Source: MFD01275-c22 sp963705885 (GTDB lineage Bacteria; Actinomycetota; Actinomycetes; JACCUZ01). Taken from it: a stretch of DNA of 64,000 bases. A program made the position numbers and the translations under genes. This document shows positions 26,092 through 41,919 of the stretch, one piece after another. The notes below the pieces were generated by a model that searched no databases, was not told the DNA's origin, and saw nothing but the letters and a program-made list of their open reading frames with translations. Location of the stretch: the NCBI GenBank assembly GCA_963705885.1, contig OY970120.1:2666001-2730000 (forward strand), given 5' to 3'. Position 1 is the stretch's first letter; every line of letters starts with the position of its first letter.

Positions 26092-27861
26092 TCAGAGGTA
26101 CTGGCCGGTGTTCGCGACGGTGTCGATCGAGCGGCCGGCCTCGGTGCCCTGCTTGCCCTGAATGAGCGTGCGGATGTAGACGATGCGCTCGCCCTTCTTG
26201 CCCGAGATCCGCGCCCAGTCGTCGGGGTTGGTGGTGTTGGGCAGGTCCTCGTTCTCCTTGAACTCGTCGACGCAGGCCGCGAGCAGGTGGGAGATCCGCA
26301 GGCCCTTCTGGCCGAGCTCGAGGAAGTCCTTGATCGCCATCTTCTTGGCCCGGTCCACGATGTTCTGGATCATGGCGCCGGAGTTGAAGTCCTTGAAGTA
26401 CAGGACCTCCTTGTCGCCGTTGGCGTAGGTGACCTCGAGGAAGCGGTTCTCCTCGAGCTCGGAGTACATCCGCTCGACGGTCCGCTGGATCATCGCGGCG
26501 ACCGTGGCGTCACGGTTGTCACCGTTCTCGCGCAGGTCCTCCTCGTGCAGCGGCAGGTCGGTCTTGATGTACTTGGAGAAGATGTCGCGCGCCGACTCGG
26601 CGTCCGGCCGCTCGATCTTGATCTTCACGTCCAGCCGGCCCGGGCGCAGGATCGCCGGGTCGATCATGTCCTCGCGGTTGGACGCGCCGATGACGAGGAC
26701 GTTCTCGAGCCCCTCGACGCCGTCGATCTCGGACAGCAGCTGCGGGACGATCGTGTTCTCCACGTCGGAGGAGACGCCCGAGCCGCGGGTGCGGAACAGC
26801 GAGTCCATCTCGTCGAAGAACACGATGACCGGGGTGCCCTCGGACGCCTTCTCCCGGGCCCGGGAGAAGACGAGACGGATGTGCCGCTCGGTCTCGCCGA
26901 CGTACTTGTTCAGCAGCTCGGGGCCCTTGATGTTGAGGAAGAAGGAGCGGCCCTCGGGCTTTCCGGTCACCTCGGCGACCTTCTTGGCCAGCGAGTTGGC
27001 CACGGCCTTCGCGATGAGCGTCTTGCCGCAGCCGGGCGGGCCGTAGAGCAGCACGCCCTTCGGCGGGCGCAGCTGGTGCTCCAGGAAGAGCTCGGGGTGC
27101 AGGTAGGGCAGCTCGACGGCGTCGCGGATCTGCTCGATCTGGGCCGCCAGCCCGCCGATGAGGGTGTAGTCGATGTCCGGGACCTCCTCGAGGACCAGCT
27201 CCTCGACCTCGGACTTGGGCACGCGCTCGTAGACGTAGCCGGAGCGCGGCTCCAGCAGCAGCGACTCGCCCACGCGCAGGTGCTCCTGGCGCAGCGGCTC
27301 GGCCAGCCGGACGATCTTCTCCTCGTCGGTGTGGCCGACGACCAGGGCCCGCTCGCCGTCGGCGAGCACCTCCTTGAGCATCACGACCTCGCCGAGCTGC
27401 TCGAACTCCAGCGCCGCCACGACGTTCATGGCCTCGTTGAGCATGACCTCCTGGCCGCGGACCAGGTCGTCGGTCTCGACACCGGGGCTCACCGCCACGC
27501 GCAGCTTGCGGCCGCCCGTGAAGATGTCGACCGTGTCGTCCTCGTTGCGGGTGAGGAAGACGCCGAAGCCGGCCGGGGGCTGCGCCAGGCGGTCGACCTC
27601 CTCCTTGAGGGTCACGATCTGGTCGCGGGCCTCCTTGAGGGTCGTGACCAGCCTCTCGTTCTGCGTGGTGACCGCGGCCAGGTTGGTCTGGAGGTCGGCG
27701 ACGCGCTCCTCGAGGGCGCGCAGATGGCGCGGCGACTCGCTGAGGCGGCCCCGGAGGGCCTCGACCTCGTCCTGCAACGCGCTGACCTGCGGGTTCAGGT
27801 CGTCGTCGTGGCGCGACGTGCGGCGCCTGCCATCGCCTGTCGGACGGTCCGTGGAAGACAC
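26092..27861 (-). CDS. mpa: Proteasomal ATPase Mpa/ARC
   Basis: 589 residues from the GTG at 27861, with GGGAGG about 10 bases upstream. The N-terminal coiled coil (about residues 25-95) captures Pup, two OB folds follow (about 97-230), and the AAA domain has Walker A GPPGCGKT (274-281) and Walker [12 protein letters not shown]. The C-terminus GQYL is the penultimate-tyrosine motif that docks into the 20S alpha ring. It unfolds Pup-tagged proteins. A TAGGGT at 27923-27928 would give a leader of about 55 bases. The open frame before 27861 overlaps trmI and is not coding. Confidence 0.96.
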   Translation of the reverse strand: MSSTDRPTGDGRRRTSRHDDDLNPQVSALQDEVEALRGRLSESPRHLRALEERVADLQTNLAAVTTQNERLVTTLKEARDQIVTLKEEVDRLAQPPAGFGVFLTRNEDDTVDIFTGGRKLRVAVSPGVETDDLVRGQEVMLNEAMNVVAALEFEQLGEVVMLKEVLADGERALVVGHTDEEKIVRLAEPLRQEHLRVGESLLLEPRSGYVYERVPKSEVEELVLEEVPDIDYTLIGGLAAQIEQIRDAVELPYLHPELFLEHQLRPPKGVLLYGPPGCGKTLIAKAVANSLAKKVAEVTGKPEGRSFFLNIKGPELLNKYVGETERHIRLVFSRAREKASEGTPVIVFFDEMDSLFRTRGSGVSSDVENTIVPQLLSEIDGVEGLENVLVIGASNREDMIDPAILRPGRLDVKIKIERPDAESARDIFSKYIKTDLPLHEEDLRENGDNRDATVAAMIQRTVERMYSELEENRFLEVTYANGDKEVLYFKDFNSGAMIQNIVDRAKKMAIKDFLELGQKGLRISHLLAACVDEFKENEDLPNTTNPDDWARISGKKGERIVYIRTLIQGKQGTEAGRSIDTVANTGQYL

Positions 27862-27922
27862 GGTGTCACCCTCCCCTGGGGGAAACGCTCGTCCGGGCGT
27901 CGTGTCGACCCGGACAGCCTTG

Positions 27923-27928
27923 ACCCTA
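27923..27928 (-). promoter_or_regulatory. Candidate -10 element of mpa
   Basis: TAGGGT on minus, 61 bases before the GTG start. This gene has a binding site and a leader, unlike many neighbours. Confidence 0.4.
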
Positions 27929-28022
27929 CCTTCGGCACGTCCGGTTGGGACCTGCAGCGGTGCGTGTCGCACGATCCGTCCGATCTTGCCGGGTCGGCCG
28001 GTCGGGGTCGGGCACCGGCCGG

Positions 28023-30140
<2,118 letters not shown>

Positions 30141-30185
30141 GGTCGTCGCCGGTGTGGGCGACGCCTCCGTGTCCGGGGTCGCCCC

Positions 30186-30191
30186 TAGTGT
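30186..30191 (+). promoter_or_regulatory. -10 element of the RecB-like nuclease, leaderless layout
   Basis: TAGTGT, seven bases before the ATG at 30199, with no binding site. It sets the start of this gene. Confidence 0.55.
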
Positions 30192-30198
30192 GCTGGAC

Positions 30199-31146
30199 AT
30201 GAGCGCAGAGGTGGTCCAGAGCGGCCCGGGCGAGGCGGTCGGCCTGCCGGTGGGGGCCGAGCAGCCTCCGCCGTCCGAGGCGTCTCGCGGGCCTGCCTCG
30301 CTCTCGCCGTCCCGCGCGAGCGACTTCATGACCTGCCCGCTGCTCTACCGCTTCCGCGTCATCGACCGGCTCCCCGAGCGACCCAGCGCCGCGGCGACGC
30401 GTGGCACGGTCGTCCACTCGGTGCTGGAGCGGCTGTTCGACCTGCCGGCGGCCGACCGCACCCCCGCGCACGCGCGCGACCTGCTGGCGCCCGAGTGGGA
30501 GCGGCTGCTCGAGGAGGAGCCCGGGCTCGCCGAGCTGTTCCCCGACGACGACGGCCGCGACGAGTGGCTCCAGTCGGCCCGTGACCTGCTCGACGTCTAC
30601 TTCGGCCTCGAGGACCCCACGCGCCTCGAGCCGGCCGAGCGAGAGCTCTTCGTCGAGCACGACCTCGACTCGGGCCTGCGGCTGCGCGGCTACGTCGACC
30701 GGGTCGACGTGGCGCCCACGGGCGCGGTGCGGGTGGTCGACTACAAGACCGGCCGCGCGCCCCGTGAGGGATTCGAGGCCAAGGCCATGTTCCAGATGAG
30801 GTTCTACGCGCTGGTGCTCTGGCGGCTGCGCGGCGAGGTCCCCCGTCTCCTGCAGCTGCTCTACCTCGGCAGCAACGAGGTGCTGCGCTACGAGCCCGAC
30901 GAGGCCGACCTGCGCGCCACCGAGCGCAAGCTCGAGGCCATCTGGGCGGCGATCCAGCGGGCCACCGAGCGGGGCGACTGGCGGCCGAGCCCCAGCCGCC
31001 TGTGCGACTGGTGCGACCACCAGGCGCTGTGCCCGGCGTTCGGAGGCACCCCGCCGGAGCTCCCGGTGCTCCCGGTCCCGGTGGTGCCCGCGGCGCTGGC
31101 GGCCGACGAGCGCCCGACCCCGCACACGCCGGCCGACGAGGTGTGA
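30199..31146 (+). CDS. RecB-family (PD-(D/E)XK) nuclease with iron-sulfur cysteines
   Basis: 315 residues. The nuclease core has RGTVVHSVLERLF, GYVDRVDV and VVDYKTGRAP (the Asp and Lys of the active site), then QMRFYALVLWR. Four cysteines fit an AddB/Cas4-type [4Fe-4S] cluster: one in MTCPLLYRFR and three in LCDWCDHQALCPAFG. It would cut single-stranded DNA ends during repair. There is no helicase domain and no Cas neighbour, so a CRISPR role is unlikely. An upstream in-frame ATG at 30154 lies before the -10 and is rejected. Confidence 0.88.
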   Translation: MSAEVVQSGPGEAVGLPVGAEQPPPSEASRGPASLSPSRASDFMTCPLLYRFRVIDRLPERPSAAATRGTVVHSVLERLFDLPAADRTPAHARDLLAPEWERLLEEEPGLAELFPDDDGRDEWLQSARDLLDVYFGLEDPTRLEPAERELFVEHDLDSGLRLRGYVDRVDVAPTGAVRVVDYKTGRAPREGFEAKAMFQMRFYALVLWRLRGEVPRLLQLLYLGSNEVLRYEPDEADLRATERKLEAIWAAIQRATERGDWRPSPSRLCDWCDHQALCPAFGGTPPELPVLPVPVVPAALAADERPTPHTPADEV

Positions 31147-31283
31147 GCCGCCTCGGGGTGACCCTGAGATGTGCCGGATGTCGCACCGGGTTGTCCCGTA
31201 AATGCCTAGGCGGGCGCGGCCGGGCTGTCTAGCGTGGCACGAGTCCGGCCTGCTCCGTCCTGCCTGCTCCGGGAGAGTCCACT

Positions 31284-32066
31284 GTGACCAGCACGCCTCC
31301 GCCCACCGCACCCGCCACGACCGTGACGGCGGCCGCCCGGGCCGTGGACCTGACCAAGGTCTACGGCGAGGGCGACACGCGGGTCGTGGCTCTCGACGCG
31401 GTCAACGTCGCGTTCGAGCGAAGCCGGTTCACCGCCATCATGGGCCCCTCCGGCTCCGGCAAGTCGACGCTCATGCACTGTCTCGCGGGTCTGGACACCG
31501 CGACGTCGGGGTCGGCGTTCATCGGCGACGTCGACCTGAGCTCGCTCGACGACAAGCGCCTGACCCGGCTGCGCCGCGACAGCCTCGGCTTCATCTTCCA
31601 GGCCTACAACCTGGTGCCGACGCTCTCGGCCCGCGAGAACATCACGCTCCCCATGGACATCGCGGGGCGCAAGCCGGACAAGGAGTGGCTCGACGGGGTC
31701 ATCTCCACCGTGGGGCTCGGTGACCGGCTGCACCACCGGCCGAGCGAGCTCTCCGGCGGCCAGCAGCAGCGCGTGGCGGTCGCTCGGGCGCTGGTGAGCC
31801 GGCCCGAGGTCGTGTTCGCCGACGAGCCCACCGGCAACCTCGACTCCCGGTCGGGCGCCGAGGTGCTGACCTTCCTGCAGCAGTCGGTGCGCGAGATGGG
31901 GCAGACGATCGTCATCGTCACCCACGACCCCGGGGCGGCCGCCTACTCGGACCGGGTGGTCTTCCTCGCCGACGGTCGCACGGTCGACGAGATGTTCGAC
32001 CCCACCGCCGACGCGGTGCTCGACCGGATGAAGAGCTTCGACATGCCCGGCCACCCGGGGGCCTGA
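31284..32066 (+). CDS. ABC transporter ATP-binding protein, MacB/LolD type
   Basis: 260 residues. Walker A is GPSGSGKST (54-62), the signature is LSGGQQQRVA and Walker B is VVFADEPTGNLD, followed by the switch His in VTHDP. This belongs to the FtsE/LolD/MacB branch, which powers mechanotransmission rather than classical transport. GGGAGAG lies seven bases before the GTG start. Its permease begins three bases after the stop. The 137-base gap before it should contain the operon promoter. Confidence 0.92.
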   Translation: MTSTPPPTAPATTVTAAARAVDLTKVYGEGDTRVVALDAVNVAFERSRFTAIMGPSGSGKSTLMHCLAGLDTATSGSAFIGDVDLSSLDDKRLTRLRRDSLGFIFQAYNLVPTLSARENITLPMDIAGRKPDKEWLDGVISTVGLGDRLHHRPSELSGGQQQRVAVARALVSRPEVVFADEPTGNLDSRSGAEVLTFLQQSVREMGQTIVIVTHDPGAAAYSDRVVFLADGRTVDEMFDPTADAVLDRMKSFDMPGHPGA

Positions 32067-32069
32067 CCG

Positions 32070-34613
32070 ATGCTTCGAGTCACCGTCAAGAGCCTGCTCG
32101 CCCGCAAGCTCAGGCTCCTGCTCACCGCGCTGGCCGTCGTGCTCGGCGTCGCCTTCGTGTCCGGCACCCTCGTCCTCGGCGACACGCTGAACTCGACCTT
32201 CGACAAGCTCTTCGCCACCGCCTACTCCGGCACCGATGTCGGCGTCCGCGGCAAGTCGGCGTTCGAGGTCAGCGTCACCGACGGTGGCGACCCGACCCAG
32301 TCCCGGCCGCCGGTGCCGGTCGGCGTCCTCGATCAGGTCCGCGGCGTCGAGGGCGTCGGCGAGGCCGAGGGCGACTCCGCAGGCTTCGCCCAGATCGTGA
32401 CACCGGACGGCGAGGTGGTCGAGACGAGCGGCGCCCCGACGCTGGGCGGCTCGTGGCTGGGCGACAGCCCGCTCAACCCCTACGTCCTGCAGGACGGCGC
32501 ACCTCCGGCCGGCCCCGGCGAGGTCGCCGTCGACGAGGCGACGGCGAGCGACAACGACCTCGCCGTCGGCGACATCATCGGGGTGCTGACCCAGTCGGGA
32601 CCTCTGGACGCCACCATCACCGGCATCGTGAGCTTCGGCGAGAGCGGCAGCCTCGCGGGCGCCACCGTCACGCTCTTCGACCCCGGGGTCGCGCAGAGCG
32701 CGATCGGAACTCCCGGCAGCTTCAGCGAGGTCCTCGCCGTGGGCGACGGCACCGTGAGCGACGAGGAGCTCCGCGACCGGGTCGCGGAGGTGCTGCCGGC
32801 CGGCTACCAGGCGCTCACCGGTGAGCAGCTCGCCGCCGAGGACTCCAGCGACATCAAGGACGCGCTCGGCTTCTTCAGCACTTTCCTGCTCGTGTTCGCC
32901 GTCATCTCGATCTTCGTCGGGTCCTTCATCATCTTCAACACGTTCAGCATGCTGGTCGCCCAGCGCAGCCGCGAGCTCGCGCTCCTGCGCGCCCTCGGAG
33001 CCAGCAGGCGGCAGGTGAACCTCGCGGTGCTCGTCGAGGCCCTCGTCGTGGGCCTGCTGGGGTCCACCATCGGGCTCGGGCTCGGGGTCCTGCTGTCGAT
33101 GGGGCTGCAGGCCCTCGTCGGGCTGTTCCTCGGGGACCTCCCCACCGACGGCCTCGTGTTCCAGGCCGACACCGTGGTCTGGGCCTACGTCACGGGCGTC
33201 GTCGTGACGGTCGCGTCGGCCGTCGCCCCCGCCCGGCGCGCGACACACATCCCGCCCGTCGCGGCGCTGCGCGACGACGTCGCCCTGCCGGCCTCCTCCC
33301 TGCGGCGCCGGGCGGTGCTGGGCACCGCGGTCCTCGCCGCCGGCGTCCTGAGCATGGCGGCGGGCCTCGTCGGCAGCGCCGGCATCCTGTGGGTCGGCGT
33401 GGGTGCGCTCGGCATCTTCCTGGGCGCGGCGATGCTCAGCCCGTTCCTCAGCCGCCCCGTGGTGGGCGGCATCGGCAGCGTGCTGCCCCGCCTCTGGGGG
33501 TCGATCGGGCGGCTGGCCCGCGAGAACGCGCGCCGCAACCCGCGCCGCACCGCCTCCACCGCGTCCGCCCTGATGATCGGGCTGGCGCTGGTCGCGGCCG
33601 GTGGCGTGCTGGCGGCGTCGCTGGTCAAGAGCGCCAACGCGATCATCGACCGCAGCGTCGGGGCCGACTTCATCGTGTCGGCCAGCAACTTCCTCCCCAT
33701 CCCGGGCAGCGTCGCCGACGACGTGCGCGACGTCGAGGGCATCGACGCGGTCACGTCCTTCCGCGCCGGGCAGGCCGAGATCGACGGCAAGGTCGTGTCC
33801 CTGCAGGGCGTCACCGCCGACACCGTCGACCGCACGCTGCAGCTGGAGATCGTCGACGGCGACCTCGCGGGGCTCGCCGAGGACGACCGGTTGCTGGTCG
33901 ACGCCGACCTCGCCGAGGAGCGGGGATGGCAGGTGGGTGAGAGCATCCCGGCGGTGTTCGGCAAGACCGGCGCCAGGGACCTGGTGCTGGCCGGGACCTA
34001 CGCCGAGAACCAGATCGCCGGCAGCTACCTCGTCAGCCTCGAGACCTACGAGGAGAACTACACCCAGACGCTCGACCAGGTCGTGGCCATGACGGTGACG
34101 CCCGACGCCGACGTCGACGCCGTGCGCGAGGACATCACGGCCGCGGCGGGCGCCTCGAACCTCGAGATCCGCGACCAGAGCGAGTTCAAGCAGGAGCAGC
34201 GCGACCAGATCAACCAGCTGCTCGGCTTCATCTTCGTGCTGCTCGCGCTGGCGGTGCTCATCGCGGCCCTCGGCATCGTCAACACGCTGGCGCTGTCGGT
34301 GATCGAGCGCACTCGCGAGATCGGGCTGCTGCGCGCCGTCGGCATGGGGCGCCGTCAGGTGCGTCGCATGGTGCGTCTCGAGTCGGTGGTCATCGCGATC
34401 TTCGGCACGCTGCTGGGCCTCGTGCTCGGCGTGGCCCTCGGTGCCGCGCTGGTCACCGCCCTCAACGACGAGGGCATCGACCAGCTGGTGATCCCGTTCG
34501 GCCAGCTGGTGGTCTACCTGGTCGTCGGCGCGCTGATCGGTGTCGTGGCGGCAGTGTGGCCGGCCCGCCGCGCGGCCCGCCTGGACGTGCTGCGGGCGAT
34601 CACGACCGAGTGA
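32070..34613 (+). CDS. ABC transporter permease with two FtsX domains
   Basis: 847 residues. An N-terminal membrane helix precedes a periplasm-side MacB-PCD-like domain (about 45-255), then an FtsX triad (LVFAVISIFVGSFIIFNTF and two more helices), a middle pair of helices around 410-465, a second extracellular domain (about 520-700), and a C-terminal FtsX triad with IIFVLLALAVLIAALG-type and GLLRAVGMGRRQ motifs. Such pairs export lipoproteins, peptides or drugs, or transmit signals. The cargo is not known. It overlaps the convergent HAD gene by 14 bases. Confidence 0.9.
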   Translation: MLRVTVKSLLARKLRLLLTALAVVLGVAFVSGTLVLGDTLNSTFDKLFATAYSGTDVGVRGKSAFEVSVTDGGDPTQSRPPVPVGVLDQVRGVEGVGEAEGDSAGFAQIVTPDGEVVETSGAPTLGGSWLGDSPLNPYVLQDGAPPAGPGEVAVDEATASDNDLAVGDIIGVLTQSGPLDATITGIVSFGESGSLAGATVTLFDPGVAQSAIGTPGSFSEVLAVGDGTVSDEELRDRVAEVLPAGYQALTGEQLAAEDSSDIKDALGFFSTFLLVFAVISIFVGSFIIFNTFSMLVAQRSRELALLRALGASRRQVNLAVLVEALVVGLLGSTIGLGLGVLLSMGLQALVGLFLGDLPTDGLVFQADTVVWAYVTGVVVTVASAVAPARRATHIPPVAALRDDVALPASSLRRRAVLGTAVLAAGVLSMAAGLVGSAGILWVGVGALGIFLGAAMLSPFLSRPVVGGIGSVLPRLWGSIGRLARENARRNPRRTASTASALMIGLALVAAGGVLAASLVKSANAIIDRSVGADFIVSASNFLPIPGSVADDVRDVEGIDAVTSFRAGQAEIDGKVVSLQGVTADTVDRTLQLEIVDGDLAGLAEDDRLLVDADLAEERGWQVGESIPAVFGKTGARDLVLAGTYAENQIAGSYLVSLETYEENYTQTLDQVVAMTVTPDADVDAVREDITAAAGASNLEIRDQSEFKQEQRDQINQLLGFIFVLLALAVLIAALGIVNTLALSVIERTREIGLLRAVGMGRRQVRRMVRLESVVIAIFGTLLGLVLGVALGAALVTALNDEGIDQLVIPFGQLVVYLVVGALIGVVAAVWPARRAARLDVLRAITTE

Positions 34614-35270
34614 CCCCGTGGGCGCGCACGAGGTCGCCGAGCGTCCTCGGGTCGAGCTCGACCAGCGAGGCCACCACCGTGACCGCGTCGTCGTCCGGCA
34701 GCGGTGCGACGTGGGGCACCGCGACGACGGCCGACCCGGCCGCGAGCCCGGAGGCGATGCCGGCCGGCGAGTCCTCGACGACCACGCAGTCGACGGGGTC
34801 GACGCCCAGCCGGGCGGCGGCGGTCAGGTACGGCTCGGGGTGCGGCTTGCCGCGGCGCACCTCGTCGCCGGTCACCACGGCGGCGAACGTCGCGGCCGGC
34901 AGGTCGGCCAGGACGGCGTCGGCCAGCCGCCGGTAGGACATGGTGACGAGGGCGAGCGGCACGTCGGCCGCCCGCAGCGCCCCGATCAGGTCGCGGGCAC
35001 CCGGCTGCCAGGGCACGGCCACGCCTACCGCCGCGATCACGCCGTCCAGGAGGCGGTCGACGATCTCCCCGACGGGCAGGTCGACCCCGCCCTCGTCGCG
35101 CAGGCGGGCGGCCGTGACCGGGATGGGGTTGCCCACGCTGGCGACCGCCTGCTCACGTGACCAGCTCCCGCCGTACGCGCGGGCGAGGGCGTGCTCCTCG
35201 GCCATCCACGAGGGCTCGGTGTCCACCAGCGTCCCGTCGAGGTCGAGCAGCACCGCGGCAGGCAGCCTGC

Positions 35271-35274
<4 letters not shown>
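34600..35274 (-). CDS. HAD-superfamily phosphatase/phosphomutase, subfamily IA
   Basis: 224 residues from the GTG at 35274. Motif I is LLDLDGTLVDTEPSW with the nucleophilic Asp, motif II is LALVTMSYRR, and motifs III/IV are RRGKPHPEPYLTAA and CVVVEDSPAGIASG. It resembles beta-phosphoglucomutase and small sugar phosphatases. The GTG overlaps the metH stop (GTGA), so it is translationally coupled to metH. No specific substrate can be named. Confidence 0.88.
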
Positions 35275-38795
<3,521 letters not shown>

Positions 38796-38803
38796 CGCGG
38801 GCG

Positions 38804-38809
38804 AGTCTA
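38804..38809 (-). promoter_or_regulatory. -10 element of metH, near-leaderless layout
   Basis: TAGACT on minus, eight bases before the ATG at 38795. It leaves no room for a riboswitch. Confidence 0.5.
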
Positions 38810-38888
38810 GGGCCGGGACGACGCCGTAGGCTGGTCGGACCGGAAGATGAGAGACCCAGCCACGCGGAGGAGCCCAGGTGACCACGAG

Positions 38889-39755
38889 GTGATCGAGCTC
38901 GACGGCTACCCCGAGCTCGTCGACCCGCTGCTGATCGCGGCGTTCGAAGGCTGGAACGACGCGGGCGACGCGGCGACCTCGGCGGTCGAGCACCTGGAGG
39001 AGGTCTGGTCCTCGACCCCGCTGACCGAGATGGACCCCGAGGACTACTACGACTACCAGGTCAACCGGCCGACGGTCTCGGTCGGCGAGGACGGCCGGCG
39101 ACTGGTCACCTGGCCGACGACCCGGGTCTCGTTCGCCCGGCTGCCCGACGTCGGCCGGGACGTCGTGCTCATCCGCGGCATCGAGCCGAACATGCGGTGG
39201 AAGCAGTACACCCACGAGATCCTCGGCGTCTGCCACGAGCTCGGCGTCGAGATGGTGGTGACCCTGGGGGCGCTGCTCGCGGACTCGCCGCACACGAGGC
39301 CGGTCCCGGTGACCGGGACGTCCTCGGACGAGGGCGTCGTCACCTCGCTGCACCTCGAGACGTCGCGCTACGAGGGCCCGACCGGCATCGTCGGGGTCGT
39401 GCAGGACGCGTGCACCCGCGCGGGCGTGCCGGCCCTGTCCATCTGGGCGGCGGTCCCGCACTACGTCGCCCAGCCGCCCTGCCCGAAGGCCACGCTCGCG
39501 CTGCTGCGCCACATCGAGGACCTGCTCGACGTGCCGATCCCCCTCGGCGAGCTGCCCGACGACGCGCGCGCCTGGGAGCGCGGTGTCGACGAGCTCGCGG
39601 CCGAGGACACCGAGGTCGCCGACTACGTCCGCTCGCTCGAGGAGGCCAAGGACCTCACCGACGCGCCGGAGGCCTCCGGTGACGCGATCGCGCGGGAGTT
39701 CGAGCGCTACCTGCGCCGCCGCGGCGACGAGCCCGGCCCCCACCCCCGCCCCTGA
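38889..39755 (+). CDS. PAC2-family protein (proteasome-assembly-chaperone-like)
   Basis: 288 residues from the GTG at 38889, which has AGGTGA seven bases upstream; the protein then begins with IELDGYPELVDPLLIAAFEG plus WNDAGDAAT, the usual start. An ATG at 38847 is also open. Later motifs are VVLIRGIEPNMRW, GVEMVVTLGALLADSPHTRP and SIWAAVPHYVAQPPCPKAT. The fold is shared with the eukaryotic chaperone PAC2, but a proteasome role in bacteria has not been shown to my knowledge. The C-terminal part is helical and acidic. It is divergent from metH. Confidence 0.87.
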   Translation: MIELDGYPELVDPLLIAAFEGWNDAGDAATSAVEHLEEVWSSTPLTEMDPEDYYDYQVNRPTVSVGEDGRRLVTWPTTRVSFARLPDVGRDVVLIRGIEPNMRWKQYTHEILGVCHELGVEMVVTLGALLADSPHTRPVPVTGTSSDEGVVTSLHLETSRYEGPTGIVGVVQDACTRAGVPALSIWAAVPHYVAQPPCPKATLALLRHIEDLLDVPIPLGELPDDARAWERGVDELAAEDTEVADYVRSLEEAKDLTDAPEASGDAIAREFERYLRRRGDEPGPHPRP

Positions 39756-39855
39756 CCCCCCCCACCGTCGGTAGCAGGCGCGCAGGCGCAGGGCGGGGCG
39801 CGGCCAACCGTGGGTGATCATGCGGGGTGCGGGTGGCCGGGGGGGTTGTGGTGCG

Positions 39856-41088
39856 TCAGAGGCGGATGCCGAGGAGGGCGTTGACGGCGCGGGACACGAC
39901 GCCGGGCGCACCCTCGTCGGTCCCGGACCCCGCCTCGGCCTGGGTGACCCAGTGGTCCACGGCCGTGAGCGCCCCCGGCGCGTCGAGGTCGTCGGCCAGG
40001 TGTCGCCGGAGGGCGTCGAGCACGGCGTCCGGTGACGGACCGCCGTTGCGCGACACCGCGGCCTGCCAGCGGGCCAGGCGGGCCTCCGCCGAGGTCAGGT
40101 CCTCGTCGGTCCACTCCCAGTCCGAGCGGTAGTGGTGCGCGAGCAGCGCCAGCCGCAGGGCCATCGGGTCGTGGCCCTGCGCGCGCAGCGTCGACACGAA
40201 CACGAGGTTCCCCCTGGACTTCGACATCTTCTCGCCGTCGAGCCCGACCATGCCGGCGTGCACGTAGTGCCGCGCGAACGGCCACGACCCCGTGAGCACG
40301 TGCGCCTGCGAGGCGCTCATCTCGTGGTGCGGGAAGACCAGGTCGCTGCCGCCGCCCTGCACGTCGATCGCCGTGCCGAGCCGCTCCAGCGCGATCGCCG
40401 CGCACTCCAGGTGCCAGCCGGGCCGTCCCGGAGGGAGCGCGTCGCCCGCCTCCCACGCCGGCTCCCCCGGCCGCGCCGCCTGCCAGAGCAGACAGTCCAG
40501 CGGGTGCTTCTTGCCCGGCCGCTCGGGGTCGCCGCCGCGCTCCGCCGCCAGCGCGAGCATCGTCTCGTCGTCGAGCCGCCCGACCCCGCCGAACCGCGGG
40601 TCGCTGTGCACCGAGAAGTACATGTCGCCGTCGACCTCGTAGGTCGCGCCCGCCTCCCGCAGCCGCTGCACGGCGACGGCGATCTCGGGGATCGCCTCGA
40701 CCGCCCCGACGTAGTCGCGCGGGGGCAGGATGCCGAGGGCGGTCATGTCCTCGCGGAACAGGGCCGTCTCGCGCTCGGCCAGCTCCTGCCAGTCGTGGCC
40801 GTCACGGACCGCGCGCTCGAGCAGCGGGTCGTCGACGTCGGTGACGTTCTGCACGTAGTGCACGTCGTGCCCGCCGTCGAGCCAGACGCGGTGGACGAGG
40901 TCGAACGCGAGGTACGTCGCCGCGTGACCCATGTGGGTCGCGTCGTAGGGCGTGATGCCGCACACGTACATGCGCGCGGTCGGGCCCGGGGCGGTGGGCC
41001 GCACCTCGCCGGTCGACGTGTCGAACAGGCGCAGCGACAGCCCCGACCCCGGCAGGGACGGGATCGCGGGAGCGGGCCAGGCGTGCAC
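39856..41088 (-). CDS. mshC: Cysteine--glucosaminyl-inositol ligase of mycothiol synthesis
   Basis: 410 residues. It is a cysteinyl-tRNA synthetase-like enzyme that joins cysteine to GlcN-Ins with ATP. The zinc/HIGH region reads [20 protein letters not shown], the ERHPLD-like [11 protein letters not shown] and [14 protein letters not shown] elements follow, and the KMSKS loop is [12 protein letters not shown]. The lack of an anticodon-binding domain and the THMGHAATY form distinguish MshC from CysS. TAGGAT six bases before the GTG start gives it its own leaderless promoter inside the minus-strand cluster. Confidence 0.94.
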   Translation of the reverse strand: MHAWPAPAIPSLPGSGLSLRLFDTSTGEVRPTAPGPTARMYVCGITPYDATHMGHAATYLAFDLVHRVWLDGGHDVHYVQNVTDVDDPLLERAVRDGHDWQELAERETALFREDMTALGILPPRDYVGAVEAIPEIAVAVQRLREAGATYEVDGDMYFSVHSDPRFGGVGRLDDETMLALAAERGGDPERPGKKHPLDCLLWQAARPGEPAWEAGDALPPGRPGWHLECAAIALERLGTAIDVQGGGSDLVFPHHEMSASQAHVLTGSWPFARHYVHAGMVGLDGEKMSKSRGNLVFVSTLRAQGHDPMALRLALLAHHYRSDWEWTDEDLTSAEARLARWQAAVSRNGGPSPDAVLDALRRHLADDLDAPGALTAVDHWVTQAEAGSGTDEGAPGVVSRAVNALLGIRL

Positions 41089-41094
41089 GCGGGG

Positions 41095-41100
41095 ATCCTA
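41095..41100 (-). promoter_or_regulatory. -10 element of mshC, leaderless layout
   Basis: TAGGAT on minus, six bases before the GTG at 41088, in the 17-base gap after the SCO1664-like gene. Confidence 0.55.
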
Positions 41101-41105
41101 CGTGC

Positions 41106-41903
41106 CTAGAAGGGGGGCCACGGGATCGCCGGCCAGCCCTCCGAGGGGTACGGCAGGTGGCCGGCGTCGAGGAGCCGGTCGACCCGGCGCCGCAGGGCCA
41201 ATACCTCGGCCGGCGCGACGAGCCCGGACAGCTCGGCGCCCAGTGGTCCGTCCAGCCGGCCGCACAGCTCGCGCAGCAGCTCGCGCTCGACGTCGGTCAG
41301 ACCCTCGCCGGCCCAGCCCCAGAGGACCGTGCGCAGCTTGGGCTCTCGGTGCAGGCACACGCCGTGGTCGACCCCGCGTACGACGCCGTCCGGCCCCGGC
41401 AGCACGTGGCCGCCCTTGCGGTCGGCGTTGTTCAGCACGACGTCGAGCAGGGCCATCCGGCGCAGGCGCGGGTCGTCTGCGTGGGCCAGCACGACCGGCT
41501 CCCCGCCGGTGCCGAGAGCGTCCAGGACGTGCCGCCATCCGTCGGGCACGGCGTGCGGCGCGAGCACGTCGACCAGACCGGCCGCCTCGTCGGTGTCGAC
41601 CCAGAGCTGGCACATTCCCTCGCCGAAGGGTCCGTCGCGCAGCACCGTCGGCGGGACGACGTCGAACCCGCCGGCCACCGAGAGGACGTACGACGCGACC
41701 TCGCGGCCGGCCAGCGACCCGTCGGGGAAGTCCCAGAGCGGCCGCTCCCCCGCGACCGGCTTGTAGACGCACCGCTCGACGACACCGTCGTGCTCGATGC
41801 TGCAGAACAGCGTCGCGTTCGAGGCCTCGACGAGACGGCCCTGCACGGTGACCTCGCCGTGGCGCAGCAGCTCGAGCGCGGTCGCGACGTCGATCTCGCT
41901 CAC
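41106..41903 (-). CDS. SCO1664-family protein (PI3/PI4-kinase-like fold)
   Basis: 265 residues from the GTG at 41903. It has a kinase-like core: CVYKPVAGERPLWDFPDG (possible ATP lysine), REVASYVLS, MALLDVVLNNADRKGGHVL (catalytic-loop type, Asp and Asn) and VRGVDHGVCLH (metal Asp). The biochemical activity of this actinobacterial family is not known to me. It sits 16 bases after DUF3090 and before mshC, an arrangement conserved in actinobacteria. The frame before 41903 lies in the DUF3090 gene and is not coding. Confidence 0.83.
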   Translation of the reverse strand: MSEIDVATALELLRHGEVTVQGRLVEASNATLFCSIEHDGVVERCVYKPVAGERPLWDFPDGSLAGREVASYVLSVAGGFDVVPPTVLRDGPFGEGMCQLWVDTDEAAGLVDVLAPHAVPDGWRHVLDALGTGGEPVVLAHADDPRLRRMALLDVVLNNADRKGGHVLPGPDGVVRGVDHGVCLHREPKLRTVLWGWAGEGLTDVERELLRELCGRLDGPLGAELSGLVAPAEVLALRRRVDRLLDAGHLPYPSEGWPAIPWPPF

Positions 41904-41919
41904 GGCCGGCCCGGCGGCG

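Noticed and set aside
30199..31146. Cas4 and a CRISPR locus
   Set aside because: The protein shares the iron-sulfur nuclease layout, but no repeats or cas genes are near.
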